64,000 nt of DNA. It comes from Hyaloperonospora brassicae (Eukaryota; Oomycota; Peronosporomycetes; Peronosporales; Peronosporaceae). A model generated the notes under the pieces. The model saw nothing but the letters and a program-made list of their open reading frames with translations, made no database searches and had not been told where the DNA came from. Location: positions 33,769 to 97,768 of the forward strand of contig CANTFL010000636.1 in assembly GCA_947650285.1 (NCBI GenBank). Direction: 5' to 3'. The position numbers and the translations under genes are program-made. Shown here piece by piece: positions 44,160-56,122 of the stretch (its first letter is position 1; every line of letters begins with the position of its first letter).

Positions 44160-46930
44160 AGCATGCATCGCACCCTTTTATACTTTTGCGATGTATTGTT
44201 TCAATTTTGCCATTCAAAACATAAATATTCGGCTCTGTCTCTTGCCTACCGAACTTGGTTCGCTGGTGGAAAAGGTCTAGGTTGCAGTTTTCCCGCCACC
44301 ATCTATCCGCAAGATGTGAACCTTTACATTAAAATTCCCTATTAAGAATTCTATGAAGTCCTCGAACTTTTTTTTCGGCTACCGCTTTTGTCTTGTCGAC
44401 GAATACTGTAACGTGTTTCGATCTAATATCAACGAAGTTCACGATATATCGCTTATTTGTACGATCCATTGGCTTAATATCACCTTTTAAGTCCTACTGC
44501 AGATGACACCGCCTACAACGTCCGCCAGTGCGTTTCTGTCTCCATTCCCTCTTCGTTTACGACGTTCTAGACTGTTTCGATTTCGCACATGTGAGACAGT
44601 TCTTTCGTGTCCGACCAGTGATCTAAATGGCATTGCTATGGTTCTCAAGAAACCTAACCAACACTATTGTAGTTGAAATGTACGAAGCGATAATCAAAGT
44701 GCATTGGTGTGCCCATACGGATGTTTATAGCCGCCGTTATCGAAGACAATACCGCACTCATCACATTATCGTGAAACCCACGAACTCGCTGGCTTAAAAT
44801 TATTCGGTCCACCATCACGTTGATTTACCATATGTAAACACTCAAATATTCGATCACCATTCAAGATTGCGTGACCTTGATCAAGGTCAATATCTTTAGA
44901 CCCTTGTTTCATTAGCGTTCGTAACGAGGTCAGATTCGCGGCGAGCTGAGTTGCATACCGCGCGTCCTTAAGTTCGATTCAGTATATCCCTTCATCTGAG
45001 TGCACATTACATCGTGCTTTTCCTCTTCTGGTCACTCACAACTTGCTTTCATCTGGCATGGTGACGCCGTCTGAGTCTTCACACTTCTCCCAATCGTACA
45101 ACATAGCAGAGTCGTGACCAGATGCGCACTGTTCTTAGAGTCCAGAATCCAATCGTAGCTGTTGAGCCTTACCTCGAACAAGTCGGCCAACTCCCATTTC
45201 GTGCTTTCATGTAATTCATATTTACTTATGTGTTTGAAGGACCTTGCGATATAGCCAATTTTGGCACACAGATTGCACCTCCTGTTTCGGGTTGGAAAAA
45301 GCGGTCGCTTCGACTGGTGTCTTCACAGATCAACTCGTGCATCTCTCATTGTACTCTTAAATCTTCGCACACTGATCTCGTGTGCATGCACAACGTAGTC
45401 TGTGCGCTTTTTGTAGTATTGACTTGCCAGTACCGGTCTCACCCCTAAAATGGCGTGTCACATGATTACCTCAGAATTTAGCGAAGCTGGGTCTTCGGTC
45501 GCGTTCTTCACTGCCATCATGTTAAAGTAGTGAGAATGTCATGAGTCTTCGGAGGTCTTTCTAACCTCATAGAACTCTAATGCCTGTGTGTTGGTATGTG
45601 TCTTTAAAAACGCCTCCTAATTTCAAGCGCGTGGTCCACAGTAGACTTGGTGTGACACCATTTATCACACAGGCTGTTGAAAAAACCTCGTTGCTGATCC
45701 GCGCAGACACCCTACGAATTTTCTAATTTATGCTTCTCTTTGGCCACAGATAACCACAAGCCTACTAATTCATTTCTTCCTCGTAACGAAATTCACGTGC
45801 TTAGTGCCGCGCAGTGTCCTTTTTGTGTAGCCCTCATCCCAGTAACCACTCTCGTACTGACTTTCGAGTATTTTGCCGGGGGGATCCGAATGAAAGGGCT
45901 TTCTGCACGCACGTTTTCTTGGACGGCGTCGTTCAGAGCCAAGCTCTGCGAATTAGTCGTTCTCTGTCAGTTGTTGCTTGCGATTTAGCGGTGTTTCATA
46001 TATGCACGAGCATATCATCGCTCAATTGCATCGAGAAATTGTGATCATAACTGCTTTGCCTTGAGCTAGGCTCACTACCATGCTTGTTGCACATCTGCAT
46101 CAGCTTTTTATGCGCGTTGCGCTTGATCATATTGTGATATTTCACACTATCGTTGCGCTTATTCGACCCGACGATATTCGGCACTCAACACTGCCTCACG
46201 ATTATGTTGCGCTTCGCGCTCGTCACTAACTTTATATGTAAGTATGACAAAATTATGTCTCTCGTACAGCCCAGACATAATTTTGTCATACTTACATATA
46301 AATATTTTGTCGCTCTGCTTGCTATAGGACTTGTAGCGCGACAATCCCGTTTTTTTATGCTTGTGTCTGTGCTTGAAGCGCCTACCGCTTCTCTATCTGG
46401 AGTTCCGCTTCCGCCAAAAAATGGTACTTCTGCTTGATTTTCTCTTACGCGACTGCATACTCTGCGTGTTGTTGTGTCCGTGGCTGCGTCTGCGCTACTG
46501 CCGCGGCTTGAAAAATATCACTCGCTACTGAAAAATTGTCGTCGTGTCTTTGCTTCTCCTGTCGCATTGCGCGTCGATGCGTTCACTAATTTGTGTCTCG
46601 TACCCGTGACTCCGGCCAAAGAGGTCACCAAGCTCGTCCACTTCCATTGTTGTTGCTGCAGTCATCTGCAGACCTTGCACATCCGCTCGAGTCATTCTTG
46701 TATATTGCTATCGCCATTAGATCCTACAATTGCCCTGTTCACTGTCCTAAACGTCCGGACAGTCGACAGCGGTATTGCGAGCCACCTCTCTTGCTCGAGG
46801 TTTACGATCCTGGACATCCGTAATGCTTATTTTCTATTAAAATGGTCAGCTTTAGATGAATACCGTTCCCAATACTCTCGACGGAAGCGCCTGGGGTCTT
46901 TACTGCAGTTTGCGCATATGCTCAACTTAT
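43993..46930 (-). mobile_element. Decayed Ty1/Copia element E
   Basis: On the - strand a zinc knuckle remnant (CNLCAKIGYIARSF) lies near 45255-45300. The protease segment WILDSKNSAHLV near 45110-45150 has Lys in place of the Gly after the catalytic D-S. The integrase core DLKGDIKPMDRTNKRYIVNFVD lies near 44420-44490, and the D-motif VHILRIDGGG near 44300-44325. 43993-44217 continues with NGKIETIHRKS, like NGKAERMHRK in element D. It is the same type as element D but far more decayed. The part from 45310 to 46930 should be gag and leader and holds no clear motif. No LTRs recognised. Confidence 0.75.
46231..46302. repeat. Perfect 30 bp inverted repeat with 12 bp loop
   Basis: TTTATATGTAAGTATGACAA and the next ten bases (to 46260) are exactly reverse-complemented at 46273-46302. 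The loop is CTCGTACAGCCC. Such exactness is striking in otherwise decayed sequence, so the hairpin is probably recent, for example a fold-back duplication. It would form a strong stem in RNA. Confidence 0.9.
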
Positions 46931-47254
46931 AACGAGCGACGTCACTGCCGCACGTCTAAACGCAGCTTCACGCGTCAACTCCACTTCATAGATTGGGAAC
47001 CCTAACCTATTGACGAAGGCTTGACGCAATGGGAACTTGCGCGCGAAGTGTTCCTATTTAGACTGATTTATTATTGTTCTTATTTTGACTGATTTATTAT
47101 TGGGTCGCCTTTTCGGTTATGGTTACTCGTTATTTTTTTTGCTCCCAACAGGTGGATCCGCGAGTCTGTTCCAAACTGAGTTCGTCCGCCCTACACACTG
47201 CGTGGGTGCAGAGAAAGTCTACTCATCTTGCTAGTACAGTTCCAACAGCATATT

Positions 47255-47380
47255 CACAACGCGATCAAGATGAACGCCTTGAGCGCGGGCGTAAGAATCT
47301 GATTAAGGTCCTTAGAGTTGTGAGGTATCTACATTGTCAGAAGAAGGCTCGTACTGAGAGTACGGGCGGAGACGCCTCTT
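47255..47380 (+). pseudogene. Antisense coiled-coil frame remnant in element C
   Basis: The + strand reads DERLERGRKNLIKVL, then RYLHCQKKARTES, matching the end of the antisense frame of element B ([26 protein letters not shown]). It is the third copy of this antisense segment in the window. Confidence 0.65.
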
Positions 47381-48829
47381 GTAAAACATGGGATGCGTAC
47401 ACATGCACAAACAAGCTGCCATGTAGTATGGATTGTCTTGTCGGCACAATATACGAAATAGACCAATGAACTTGGGCAGTAGTTTCTGCTGCCCACATTA
47501 TTCTCCGCGTGTCGAGATAGGCCTATTATAAATAGTAAGACTAGGTCACCATCATTCTTACAAAAGCATGCTTGCTCTTATGTTTTTGTCAGCGTTCCGT
47601 ATCTAAAATTCGATCTTATTGACGATGGAAGCCTGCACGAAATGGACCACTACTTCTCGAATACACATAATTTAATCTGCTGAATTGACTTCATTGTGTT
47701 CAGTGCGCCTTATGCGCACTACAAATTTGTGCTCCATCTTTCTCCTGATCAGTAAGGGTGTAATCCTTTTCGCTGTATAATCTTTGAAGATGCTGGATAT
47801 TCCAGCATCATCACCGTCCTCGATGCCAGATATAGCTTCGACTCACTTGCTATGTTTACATCCTCGATCAACTTCGACATCTTTTACAGTGAGTATAAAC
47901 TCGATGCGTGATAAGCATGAGTTAAATTGGTTGCTGAAGCGAGCCCCGCAATCAAGATTTACGCTTAAGTTGGGTGGGCACTCGTGGATTGTGAAAGCCA
48001 TTCGCGTTAAATGGTGTATGCATTGTGGATGCATGCACCTAATTATCATTGGCGTACTCGACTATCAGTACCAATTAGCTCAAGACGTTATTAAGTCGTC
48101 TTAGCCTCGGACGATTTCATCGAGGAAACGGTTTGCACGTTCTGTCCGGCCATCCGTTGACATATGATTGCAAATGGACATATTTAATTTGGTTTCGAGA
48201 GAACGAAATACGAATTAACACACTTCCACCATCAATAGAGGGTCTCCATTTGAGACGAGTCCACGGGATAACTAAAGGAGTCAGAATATCGTGTCAATTA
48301 AGACACCAGCACAATGCTTGGGTGTGATCGACTCCGGACAATAAGCAAGATAAACCATCTTTCCAAACCGGTCAATAAAACAACATTACTCGTATTGTTG
48401 CAATTTCTTTTTTATTCCACACAGATAAAACATTGAAACGAAGCCTCAGTTCCCTGCATGTCCTGGCAGAGGCTGCAACGTAGTACGAGAAGAAGAGCTT
48501 GAATTCACCCTTTGACAGACTTCGCAAGCACAATTGCGCACAATTTAATACTGGCGGGGATAGTTAAGTCGCTACCTACCGTGATATATGTCTAATGACG
48601 GCCACGATGTCCAATGAGTGGAATATCTTGACGCTTATACATTATGCCTAATTGCAAATTATTATGAGTGGTAACGGCGACACGTGGATTGTCTCCGGAA
48701 AATGCTGTGTAATATTGAAGCCCATCTAATATTGTGTATCGATACTACTGTGGTAAAGTGATCATGAGATTTAACCGTGGTGTTGGGACGCAGGATGGAA
48801 TCAGACGAATGAGTGACAGAAAATGACTG

Positions 48830-49985
48830 TTGAAGTTATTCGGATGGATCTACCTAACGGTAGAGAAGGAGTATAGTCAAGGATCGACGATTGACCGATC
48901 GCGATCTGCGATCGAAGTTTTGGATCACCAAGTTACAAGAGCTGGATCGTTCAAGGGGTAAAATTCAAGTGGAGTACTGGATCGATAGAGGCAATGGGAT
49001 GTACGTGAACATGCAAGCAAGCTGAAAGAGTGGATCATTTACCCGGATAGGATCACATACCGCGATCCACTACACCGCGATCCACTACCCCGCGATCCAC
49101 CGGATACCTCATTGGTGGGGACATATAATTGGCATGGATCACCTAATTGGCGTGAATTACGTAATTGGTGTGGATCACATACCGCGATCCGGTACTCTGC
49201 GATCCGGTACTCTGCGATCGGCGGTATGGGGCGATCCACTATGGATTATCTGCTGTGGACCACATGATGCAAGAGGTGAATGACATAGACAGGCGACACG
49301 CAACAGCAGACCTAGCGAACAGATAGGCATATTTATAGGTTTTGGACTTGGTTGGTTGACCTTTAGCAGAATTGAATTTGCAACGAAAGCCACGCGTCGA
49401 CTTCTCCCGGGCAGGATCTTTGGCCTCCCGTTGAATAGAGAGTCACCCACGTCTCAGCAAACTTCGCCCTTTGATTTTTTTAGACAGGCGAAAAGTCAAT
49501 TCTCACCCCCATCAACTGCGATAGGACGCAGTGAACCCTACGGTTCAGATTCTAAATTTCGAGACGGCTCAAGTGGTCAGAAGGCTCGCGTATCAAGCAT
49601 CACCCCTGGCAAAGGCGACTATGGGAGATCGCCCGAGTCACAAGCGATCGATTGAAGAATTTCCACGCGATCCGCACCTACGTTTGACCGGGTGAAGCAT
49701 TTCCACCCGATCAACACCTATCCCTAAGACGGTCAAGTTCATCTTCAGCTCAAGTCCACCAAGAAGAGCGCAACTCGCCCCACCGACGGGTACACAAGGT
49801 GAGCAAGAACGTACAGAACACGGAATCGGGGTACTTCCCCCCCGTTAGTCGGTCGTCTGGGCGCCAGTGGAGAGTCGGGATCACAAGAAAATTGTGGTCA
49901 CCACTCCTCCACACTACAAAGATCGATACGCCACCAGCAACCTCATTAAATTTTCTGGAATGTAACGATTAGATTTCCCATAACA
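48830..49985. mobile_element. Unidentified insertion with GCGATCC repeats
   Basis: This block separates the integrase and RNase H parts of element C, so it was inserted after C. It carries no recognisable protein. It is rich in the heptamer GCGATCC and its relatives (at least eight between 49070 and 49230), with short direct repeats ACCGCGATCCACTAC and GGTACTCTGCGATCC, plus TAATTGGCGTG-type repeats. A CATATTTATAG stretch near 49330 could be a TATA-like signal. It may be a solo LTR or a non-autonomous element; I cannot fix its ends. Confidence 0.5.
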
Positions 49986-52119
49986 AAACACACAAGATTT
50001 TAATCTTGTCCGTGCATCTTTCTCGCATCGTCGAGAAAATTTAACGACAGGGCAATGCTAGATAGCGTTACAACAGTGCGCATATTGTCACTGTTGGATG
50101 ACGCAGCCGGCTCTAAATTAGGCCGGCGCAATAATTACTCAATGATGACGTTCAGTTGTCCTGGCTCATATCCCACAGAGAAATTACACTTCGCGAAGAA
50201 AGAAAGCCACCTCAACATTTTTTTGCGAAAGGTGTGCAGTGTTCACGGGCGGGCGCAATCAAGCATGGTCCGTGTAGAAGACGAAATGTCGATTTGTAAG
50301 AGATAGACGCGAAACTTGGCCGGTGCATACTTCATGGCTAGGAATTTCTAGTCGAGCAATGCTTAGTTGCTCTCAGCTGGTTGAAGCTGAAGCGACTGAT
50401 AGCAGACGACGCGTTTCGCACCGTCTGCGTCGTATTGCAGCAACGCACAGTCGACCGCAAAATCGCTGACGTCACAGACTAAATGGAATAGTCTGTCCTG
50501 ATCTGCAATCGACAAGATATGAGATTGCATCAATCTCATCTCAATACCTTTGAAGGAGCTCTGATTGTCAGCGTTCCGTGATTACTTGACATTTTTCTTG
50601 AGTGAACAAGAAAGATGCACAGTCCTGTCAAGGTAATATCTTGAGTACCTATGCAAGTACGCCTCTAGCCCACCAATATTTTGGGGTCCCTTAACATCAA
50701 CTGGCACAGCCTAGTCGGTGATCACCTTGATCTTTTTAGATCCAGGCGTACGCCGTCTTTACCCACGATGCACAAAAAATGATATTTTGCTCGCCGCTAA
50801 CATACAGTTCTTGAGGTTGGAATTTGTCTTATTATCGCGCACTAGTGTAAGAAACTTTCGTACGGGAAGTGGGTGGATTTTCAAATCTGACTTTACATCC
50901 ATATCTCCGCTATGGACGAACTCATCGTCGGTAGTAGATTGGAGCGAAATATCACTCCGATCTCTTTTAGATTTTTTATACAACTGTTGAAAGTGGCAGG
51001 GACATTACGTACCCCTGTTGCATGACCAGCCACTCCCATAAAATCCCTCTAATTGTGCTTACTGACGTAATCTGATCGAACTTTTCCATCAGATATATAG
51101 ACGATTAAATGGCACTCTTAGGCATGCCATTGCTAATAACGCCTTTCCTCGGTATCGGGGTTTGAGCCGGCGTAGTTGCAGCTTTCACCTTGTTGAATAC
51201 ATGCACTTTTTGTCATACTCATGGTGGCATCATACACACAGAAGGTTGAAAGCTAGGTCGGGTAGTTGATTCCCTCAAATGGCTTGCAGCTAAGCACCCG
51301 GGAAATAATTTGTCGATCGCTTATACTTGTTCACAAGGCAGTAGCCACTGCTTTATAACACAGTACTTCAGAACGGGTTTCATGTTTCATGACGAGTGCA
51401 TTTATCCTTTGGCAAGTCTCACGGTACGGATGCAGGGAATACATCCTTGAATTCGGTCAGATTCTTGCATAAAGTTTTTATGCGTGACCCCTAGAAGAGA
51501 CGTGTATCCTTCAAGCCGAGTCTTATCACCAAAGACACATTCTTCCATCGATGAAGTACTGAGAACTCCTTCATTCTCAGTACATATTACCGCCGGTCCT
51601 ATTTCGGTGACTCACTCGTCTTCTGCGACTAGTGCGCAGATCCGATTGACATTACAACAACGCAGATCTCGGTAAAAGCGTTTAGGTTTGAGCGTCGAAA
51701 ATGAGTTAACATCGAAGTGGCAAGTCATTTGTCACTTCGATATCTAAGGTGATGAGAGAAATCTTATTATCAGCGGCGGTAACACAAAACGATAGTGTGT
51801 GGGGAGCAACTTACGTCGAGAATAATGCAGATTCTCATGACGTTGCTGAACCAGCAGGGCACTCCGGCCTCACTGACTCCGGCCGTTTTCTGGAGGTTCG
51901 CCCACTTGTTGCGATTCAACAAGAACATCGGACACTGTTTCGGGGCTTTCTTGGCCGACATAGGGTCTTTACCTACTTGTTTACATAATCCTTCATTAGG
52001 GGCAGTACACTCATAGGCTTAGTGCTCTGTCTTTTGACAACTATTACATTTCTGCTAACGTTTGCACCCTGGAGAGCAAGTACTTTCGCTCTCCACGGAA
52101 CAGATGTCCATGGGCTCTG

Positions 52120-52693
52120 TGTAGCGGAGCTACACAGCTCCTTAAGTCAGAGGAAGACTTAACGCTCTTACGAGCAACTTTGGTTCAAAGAACCCGACTC
52201 AGAGAGTCAACAGCTCAGAGAGCTTAAAGGGTGGTTCAGAGTACCCGACTCAGAGAGTCAACAGCTCAGAGAGCTTAAAGGGTGGTTCAGAGAACCCGAC
52301 TCAGAGAGTCAACAGCTCAGAGAGCTTACGGTCCCCGTTCCAGAGGGACCAAACGATTCAAATGAATCACAGCACAGAGTGCTCAATAGCAGCTACCTTT
52401 ACAGGCGTTGCTAGCTCTTCCGATCAAGACGCCTCGTAAGGCACGTGTCTTATGTTGATCAAAATGGAAACTGAATTTTATTTCTTCATTTAACCTAAAA
52501 GAACACCTTAGAACAACGTATTTAACCTGCCCTAAATAACCTCTTAAAATATCTTGCAATCAATTGATGACAGACACCAGTCTTCAACAATTGATACGCT
52601 CACTGTGTTCTAATATTACCTTATAGGGTACCCCCCTCTCGTGTGTGCACCACACCTATCGTCGGCTACCAGCCGACGTGTAACCCCGTTACA
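52120..52693. repeat. Solo LTR of Gypsy family 1, exact target duplication
   Basis: 574 bp, TGTAGCGG to CCCGTTACA, flanked by CTCTG on both sides (52115-52119 and 52694-52698) within gag of element C, whose sequence resumes on the right. It matches the LTRs at 8457-8941 and 15636-16113 but is longer, owing to an internal triplication. It most likely arose by recombination between the two LTRs of a complete insertion. Confidence 0.92.
52182..52331. repeat. 51 bp tandem repeat, three copies, inside the solo LTR
   Basis: Units start at 52182, 52233 and 52284, each beginning GGTTCA and containing CCCGACTCAGAGAGTCAAC. They are nearly identical. The other two family 1 LTRs have a single diverged copy, so the expansion is specific to this lineage. 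Confidence 0.9.
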
Positions 52694-52800
52694 CTCTGGA
52701 CCTCCGATTTTATGTCGTTACGCTGGACAATACGTAGTAGAATCAGTTTGAGCCTGTCTCAAACTAAAAGCTTTCGACCCGCAGTAGCACAGAAAAGTTT

Positions 52801-53506
52801 ACATCAGCTCTCTAGCATCATGGCTGATGTTGTTTTCTCTCGTTATTCGTCGTCTCATGCTGCCATGGGGCCTTTCATACCGCTCTTGGACCTCATTTAT
52901 AAGCGGCAGCGCGACACTGCGCTGTCTCATCCTATGTCCATGCAACGACACCGCCTTGGTGATAGATGTCGTAAGATTCACAGTAAAGATGTGCGTGCAG
53001 CAGGCACTACGCTTTCACGCTAGGTTGCTCGTCGCATAGACAACTGTTGTGCACACATCAGCGTCCCTATTGCTTGCAAAATAAGCAAAGAAACGACCGA
53101 CGACTAGCAAGTGTACCGAGGGGCCAACGAACGGACAACTCATGTCTTCATACGGATGAGATTACGTGTCGTCCACGTCACTCTAAGAACTCATCAGCTG
53201 ACCCATTCCACAGCTTGTAATCCAACTTTTGGAAACAGCGCTCCTCTTCACCCTATCCAAAACCCCTCGAAAAACAAACCACGAACTCAACACTGCGTTT
53301 AAACCCACCCGACCGCACGTCCCCCTCCCCTCCTCTCCCCGCCCGCTCGACCGTTTCAAACCCAACCTTCAGTCGTCGCATCATTTATCCTTGTCCAACC
53401 CAATGTGTCCCACCCCACCCCCTTCACTCGCGTTCACTATCCCGCCCCGCCTCCGTCCGGCGCCGGCCTGTCCCCTTCACTCGCCCCACCCACCCGCACC
53501 TCCAAC
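52801..53506. other. Upstream region of the DPP gene
   Basis: Element C ends near 52800. The following 700 bp contain no recognised gene. The last 200 bp are C-rich. The frame of the peptidase is open upstream to 53405, but without an earlier ATG. Confidence 0.5.
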
Positions 53507-55966
53507 ATGGCCGCGCGCGCGCTCCTCGCACTCGACGACGTGGCTGCGATGCCCGCGCCCGGTCTCAGCGCCCCCACCAGCGTCAGCTTCAGCCCCGACA
53601 ACCGCTGCATTGCCTTTCTCCACGCGCCCAACGCGCCCCGCGGCCGCCTCGCGCGGCAGCTGTACGCGCTCGACGTGGCCACGCGCGCCGTCTCACGGGT
53701 AGCCGCTGCGCCGCCCGACAGCGCCGCCGTCAGCCGCGACGAGACGCTCCGGCGCGAGCGGCAGCGGCAGATGGGCCTCGGCATCACGTCGTACGCGTGG
53801 ACGCCCACGCGCGGACGGGCAGCGGGGCTGCTGTACCCTCTACAAGGCGATCTCTATTACCAAGCGCACGTGGGGGCGCCGCTTACGTTGCTCGTGGACA
53901 AAGCCAGGACCGGTGCAGCAGGAGGCGCGATTTTGGACCCGCAGGTGTCGCCCGACGGCCGCTACGTGGCGTTCGTGCAGGACAAGGAGCTCTACGTGGT
54001 CCCGACGCCGACGGGACAGCCGTCAGGACCGCCGCCACGGGCTGTGCAAGTGACGCGCGGCGCGCGAGCAGTCGACGGCCTGTCGAACGGCCTCGCGTGT
54101 TTCCTGACGCAGGAGGAACTCGGCCGGTTTCGCGGCTTTTGGTGGTCGCCCGACAGCGCGCAGCTCGCATTCGAACAGGTGGACGAGCGCGCGATCCCCA
54201 AGTACCGCATCATGCACTCGGGCAGTGCGACGCCGACGGGAGACGACGTGCAGGAAGACCACCGGTACCCTTTTGCAGGCGGGCGCAACCCCACGAGGCG
54301 GCTGGGCGTGATCAAATTGCCACGAGAGGCCGAGCAAGAGGAGAGTGGCGGGATGCAGAGTGGCGGGGCTGGCCGACAAGCGCTGGACGGTGAGGTGCCG
54401 ACGCCCGTGTGGATGGACTTTGCGTCGCTGGACACGGACTTTTACATTTCTCGAGTGAATTGGCTGCCGGATATGTCGCTCGGGGTGCAGAAGTTGAATC
54501 GCCTGCAGACGGAGGTGTCGTTTTTGAGATTTGATGTGGAAACTGGACAGGCCACAACGCTGCTTGAGGAGACGAACCCCGTGTGGGTGAATGCTAGTTA
54601 CTTGTACCGCAATATTGAAGTGGAGAGCAAGAACGCGTTTCGTTTCTTGTGGGCGTCCGAGCGCAGTGGCTTCATGCACCTGTACTTGTACGAGTACATG
54701 GCTGGGGCACGCAGTGCATGGCTCTTGGGCGCTGTAACAAGTGGCGAATGGAATGTGGAATCGGTCGAAGGTATCGACTTGACACAGGGACGCGTATACT
54801 TTTGTGGAACAGCGGACTCTCCACTGGAGCGTCATCTGTACGTGACATTGCTCTCCCCGGTCAGTGACCCACCGCCTCATCCCATCAGATTGACTGGTCC
54901 AGCAGGCATGCACAACATCGTCATGGATAGCAGTTGCCGCATGTTTGTGGATGTGTACAGCAATTTAACGACACCACCGCGTGCGCTAGTGTGCACGGTG
55001 CCTTCAGAAGCCCATATCCGAGCTGTAAAGCCGCTCACACCTGCAGATCCGAGTTCAGCTGCGGAAGTAGCAGCAGCACCATCAGCGGAACTTACCGCGC
55101 TATTCCAAGTAGTTCTTGACTCGGCATATCCCTTGACTACTGAGCAGGAGGATTTACGTGTGGCGATGCTTCAAGCCCAAGGCAAACTCTGTATTCCCAA
55201 GATCATATCAGTTCCTACCCGCGATGGTAAGGAAACGCTGTTCGGGGCAGTATACTTACCGGATTCGAAGGTGCACGGTGAAGGCCCGTACCCTACAATG
55301 GTGAGCGTATACGGCGGACCTCATGTGCAGCGCGTTGCACGCACGTGGGCAATGACTGCCGACATGCGAGCACAGCGATTCCGTGACATGGGATATGCTG
55401 TACTGAAGGTTGACAATCGTGGCAGCTTTCGTCGCGGCTCAGCTTTCGAGGGCGCCATTAAGCATTGTATGGGTACTGTAGAAATTCTAGATCAAGAGGA
55501 CGGCGTTCGCAAATTAGTGGATGAAGGCGTGACGATCAAGGGTCGAGTGGGAATTTACGGCTGGAGTTATGGTGGCTACATGGCGGCCCTCTGTTTAATG
55601 AAAGCTCCTGAGACGTTCAATCTTGCTATCGCCGGGGCTCCGGTGACGAGTTGGGACGGCTACGATACTTGCTATACCGAGCGCTATATGTCCACGCCGC
55701 AGCTTAACCCGACAGGCTATCGGAATGGCTCTGTAATGGAGGCTGTTGGCAACATGCGGAAGGGGCAGAAGTTACTGCTCATTCATGGGCTGATTGATGA
55801 GAATGTGCACTTTCGCCACACTGCCCGACTTATCACGGCTCTGATCAATGCCCGGAAGCACTATGATTTGCTACTCTTTCCAGGTGAGCGCCACTCACCA
55901 CGTCACCTAGAAGACCGAATTTACATGGAGCAGCGCATCGCCGAGTACGTCGAAAATAACGTGTGA
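53507..55966 (+). CDS. Dipeptidyl peptidase, DPP8/DPP9-like (S9B)
   Basis: An intronless gene of 819 aa. It is predicted to remove dipeptides from N-termini with Pro or Ala second, in the cytosol: no signal peptide or membrane anchor is seen. The N-terminal half is a beta-propeller (SPDGRYVAFVQDKELYVV) with the DPP-type double Glu motif QEELGRFRGFWWSPD near residues 200-216, which binds the substrate amino terminus. The C-terminal alpha/beta hydrolase has GWSYGGY with Ser687, HGLIDENVH with Asp764 and GERHSPRH with His796. Spacings of 77 and 32 nearly equal those of human DPP4 (78 and 32). ATG 53507 is the first in frame; the open stretch before it is low-complexity. The gene converges on the OTU gene. 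Confidence 0.95.
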   Translation: MAARALLALDDVAAMPAPGLSAPTSVSFSPDNRCIAFLHAPNAPRGRLARQLYALDVATRAVSRVAAAPPDSAAVSRDETLRRERQRQMGLGITSYAWTPTRGRAAGLLYPLQGDLYYQAHVGAPLTLLVDKARTGAAGGAILDPQVSPDGRYVAFVQDKELYVVPTPTGQPSGPPPRAVQVTRGARAVDGLSNGLACFLTQEELGRFRGFWWSPDSAQLAFEQVDERAIPKYRIMHSGSATPTGDDVQEDHRYPFAGGRNPTRRLGVIKLPREAEQEESGGMQSGGAGRQALDGEVPTPVWMDFASLDTDFYISRVNWLPDMSLGVQKLNRLQTEVSFLRFDVETGQATTLLEETNPVWVNASYLYRNIEVESKNAFRFLWASERSGFMHLYLYEYMAGARSAWLLGAVTSGEWNVESVEGIDLTQGRVYFCGTADSPLERHLYVTLLSPVSDPPPHPIRLTGPAGMHNIVMDSSCRMFVDVYSNLTTPPRALVCTVPSEAHIRAVKPLTPADPSSAAEVAAAPSAELTALFQVVLDSAYPLTTEQEDLRVAMLQAQGKLCIPKIISVPTRDGKETLFGAVYLPDSKVHGEGPYPTMVSVYGGPHVQRVARTWAMTADMRAQRFRDMGYAVLKVDNRGSFRRGSAFEGAIKHCMGTVEILDQEDGVRKLVDEGVTIKGRVGIYGWSYGGYMAALCLMKAPETFNLAIAGAPVTSWDGYDTCYTERYMSTPQLNPTGYRNGSVMEAVGNMRKGQKLLLIHGLIDENVHFRHTARLITALINARKHYDLLLFPGERHSPRHLEDRIYMEQRIAEYVENNV

Positions 55967-56122
55967 TCGGAGCATCAAGCGTTAGTGCAGACGAGCAGGA
56001 GAGCAAGCTCTGCCACTCATGAACCGAATAGCGGGATGTGTGGTATTAAATGAACCCGCGAGTAAGTACTGTTTGCACGTCGTTCACCGTTCGTCAAAAC
56101 TGCCTGTGCGTGTACTCGCCGT

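Larger units (their letters stand above)
46931..52800 (-). mobile_element. Decayed Ty3/Gypsy element C, twice interrupted
   Basis: A strongly decayed copy of the A/B lineage, pol on the - strand. 47390-48790 matches the integrase part of A and B (for example the GGGCAGTAGTTTCTGCTGCCCAC segment at 47475). 50055-50500 matches RNase H, 50560-51240 RT, 51280-51990 the linker and protease region, and 51990-52114 plus 52699-52790 gag. Two later insertions split it: an unidentified sequence at about 48830-49985 and a family 1 solo LTR at 52120-52693. LTRs of C itself are not recognisable. Stops are frequent. Confidence 0.75.

Noticed and set aside
53437..54913. Large - strand and alternate + frames over the DPP gene (up to 296 codons)
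   Set aside because: They are shadows of a GC-rich coding sequence; the frame with the catalytic Ser, Asp and His is clearly the real one.
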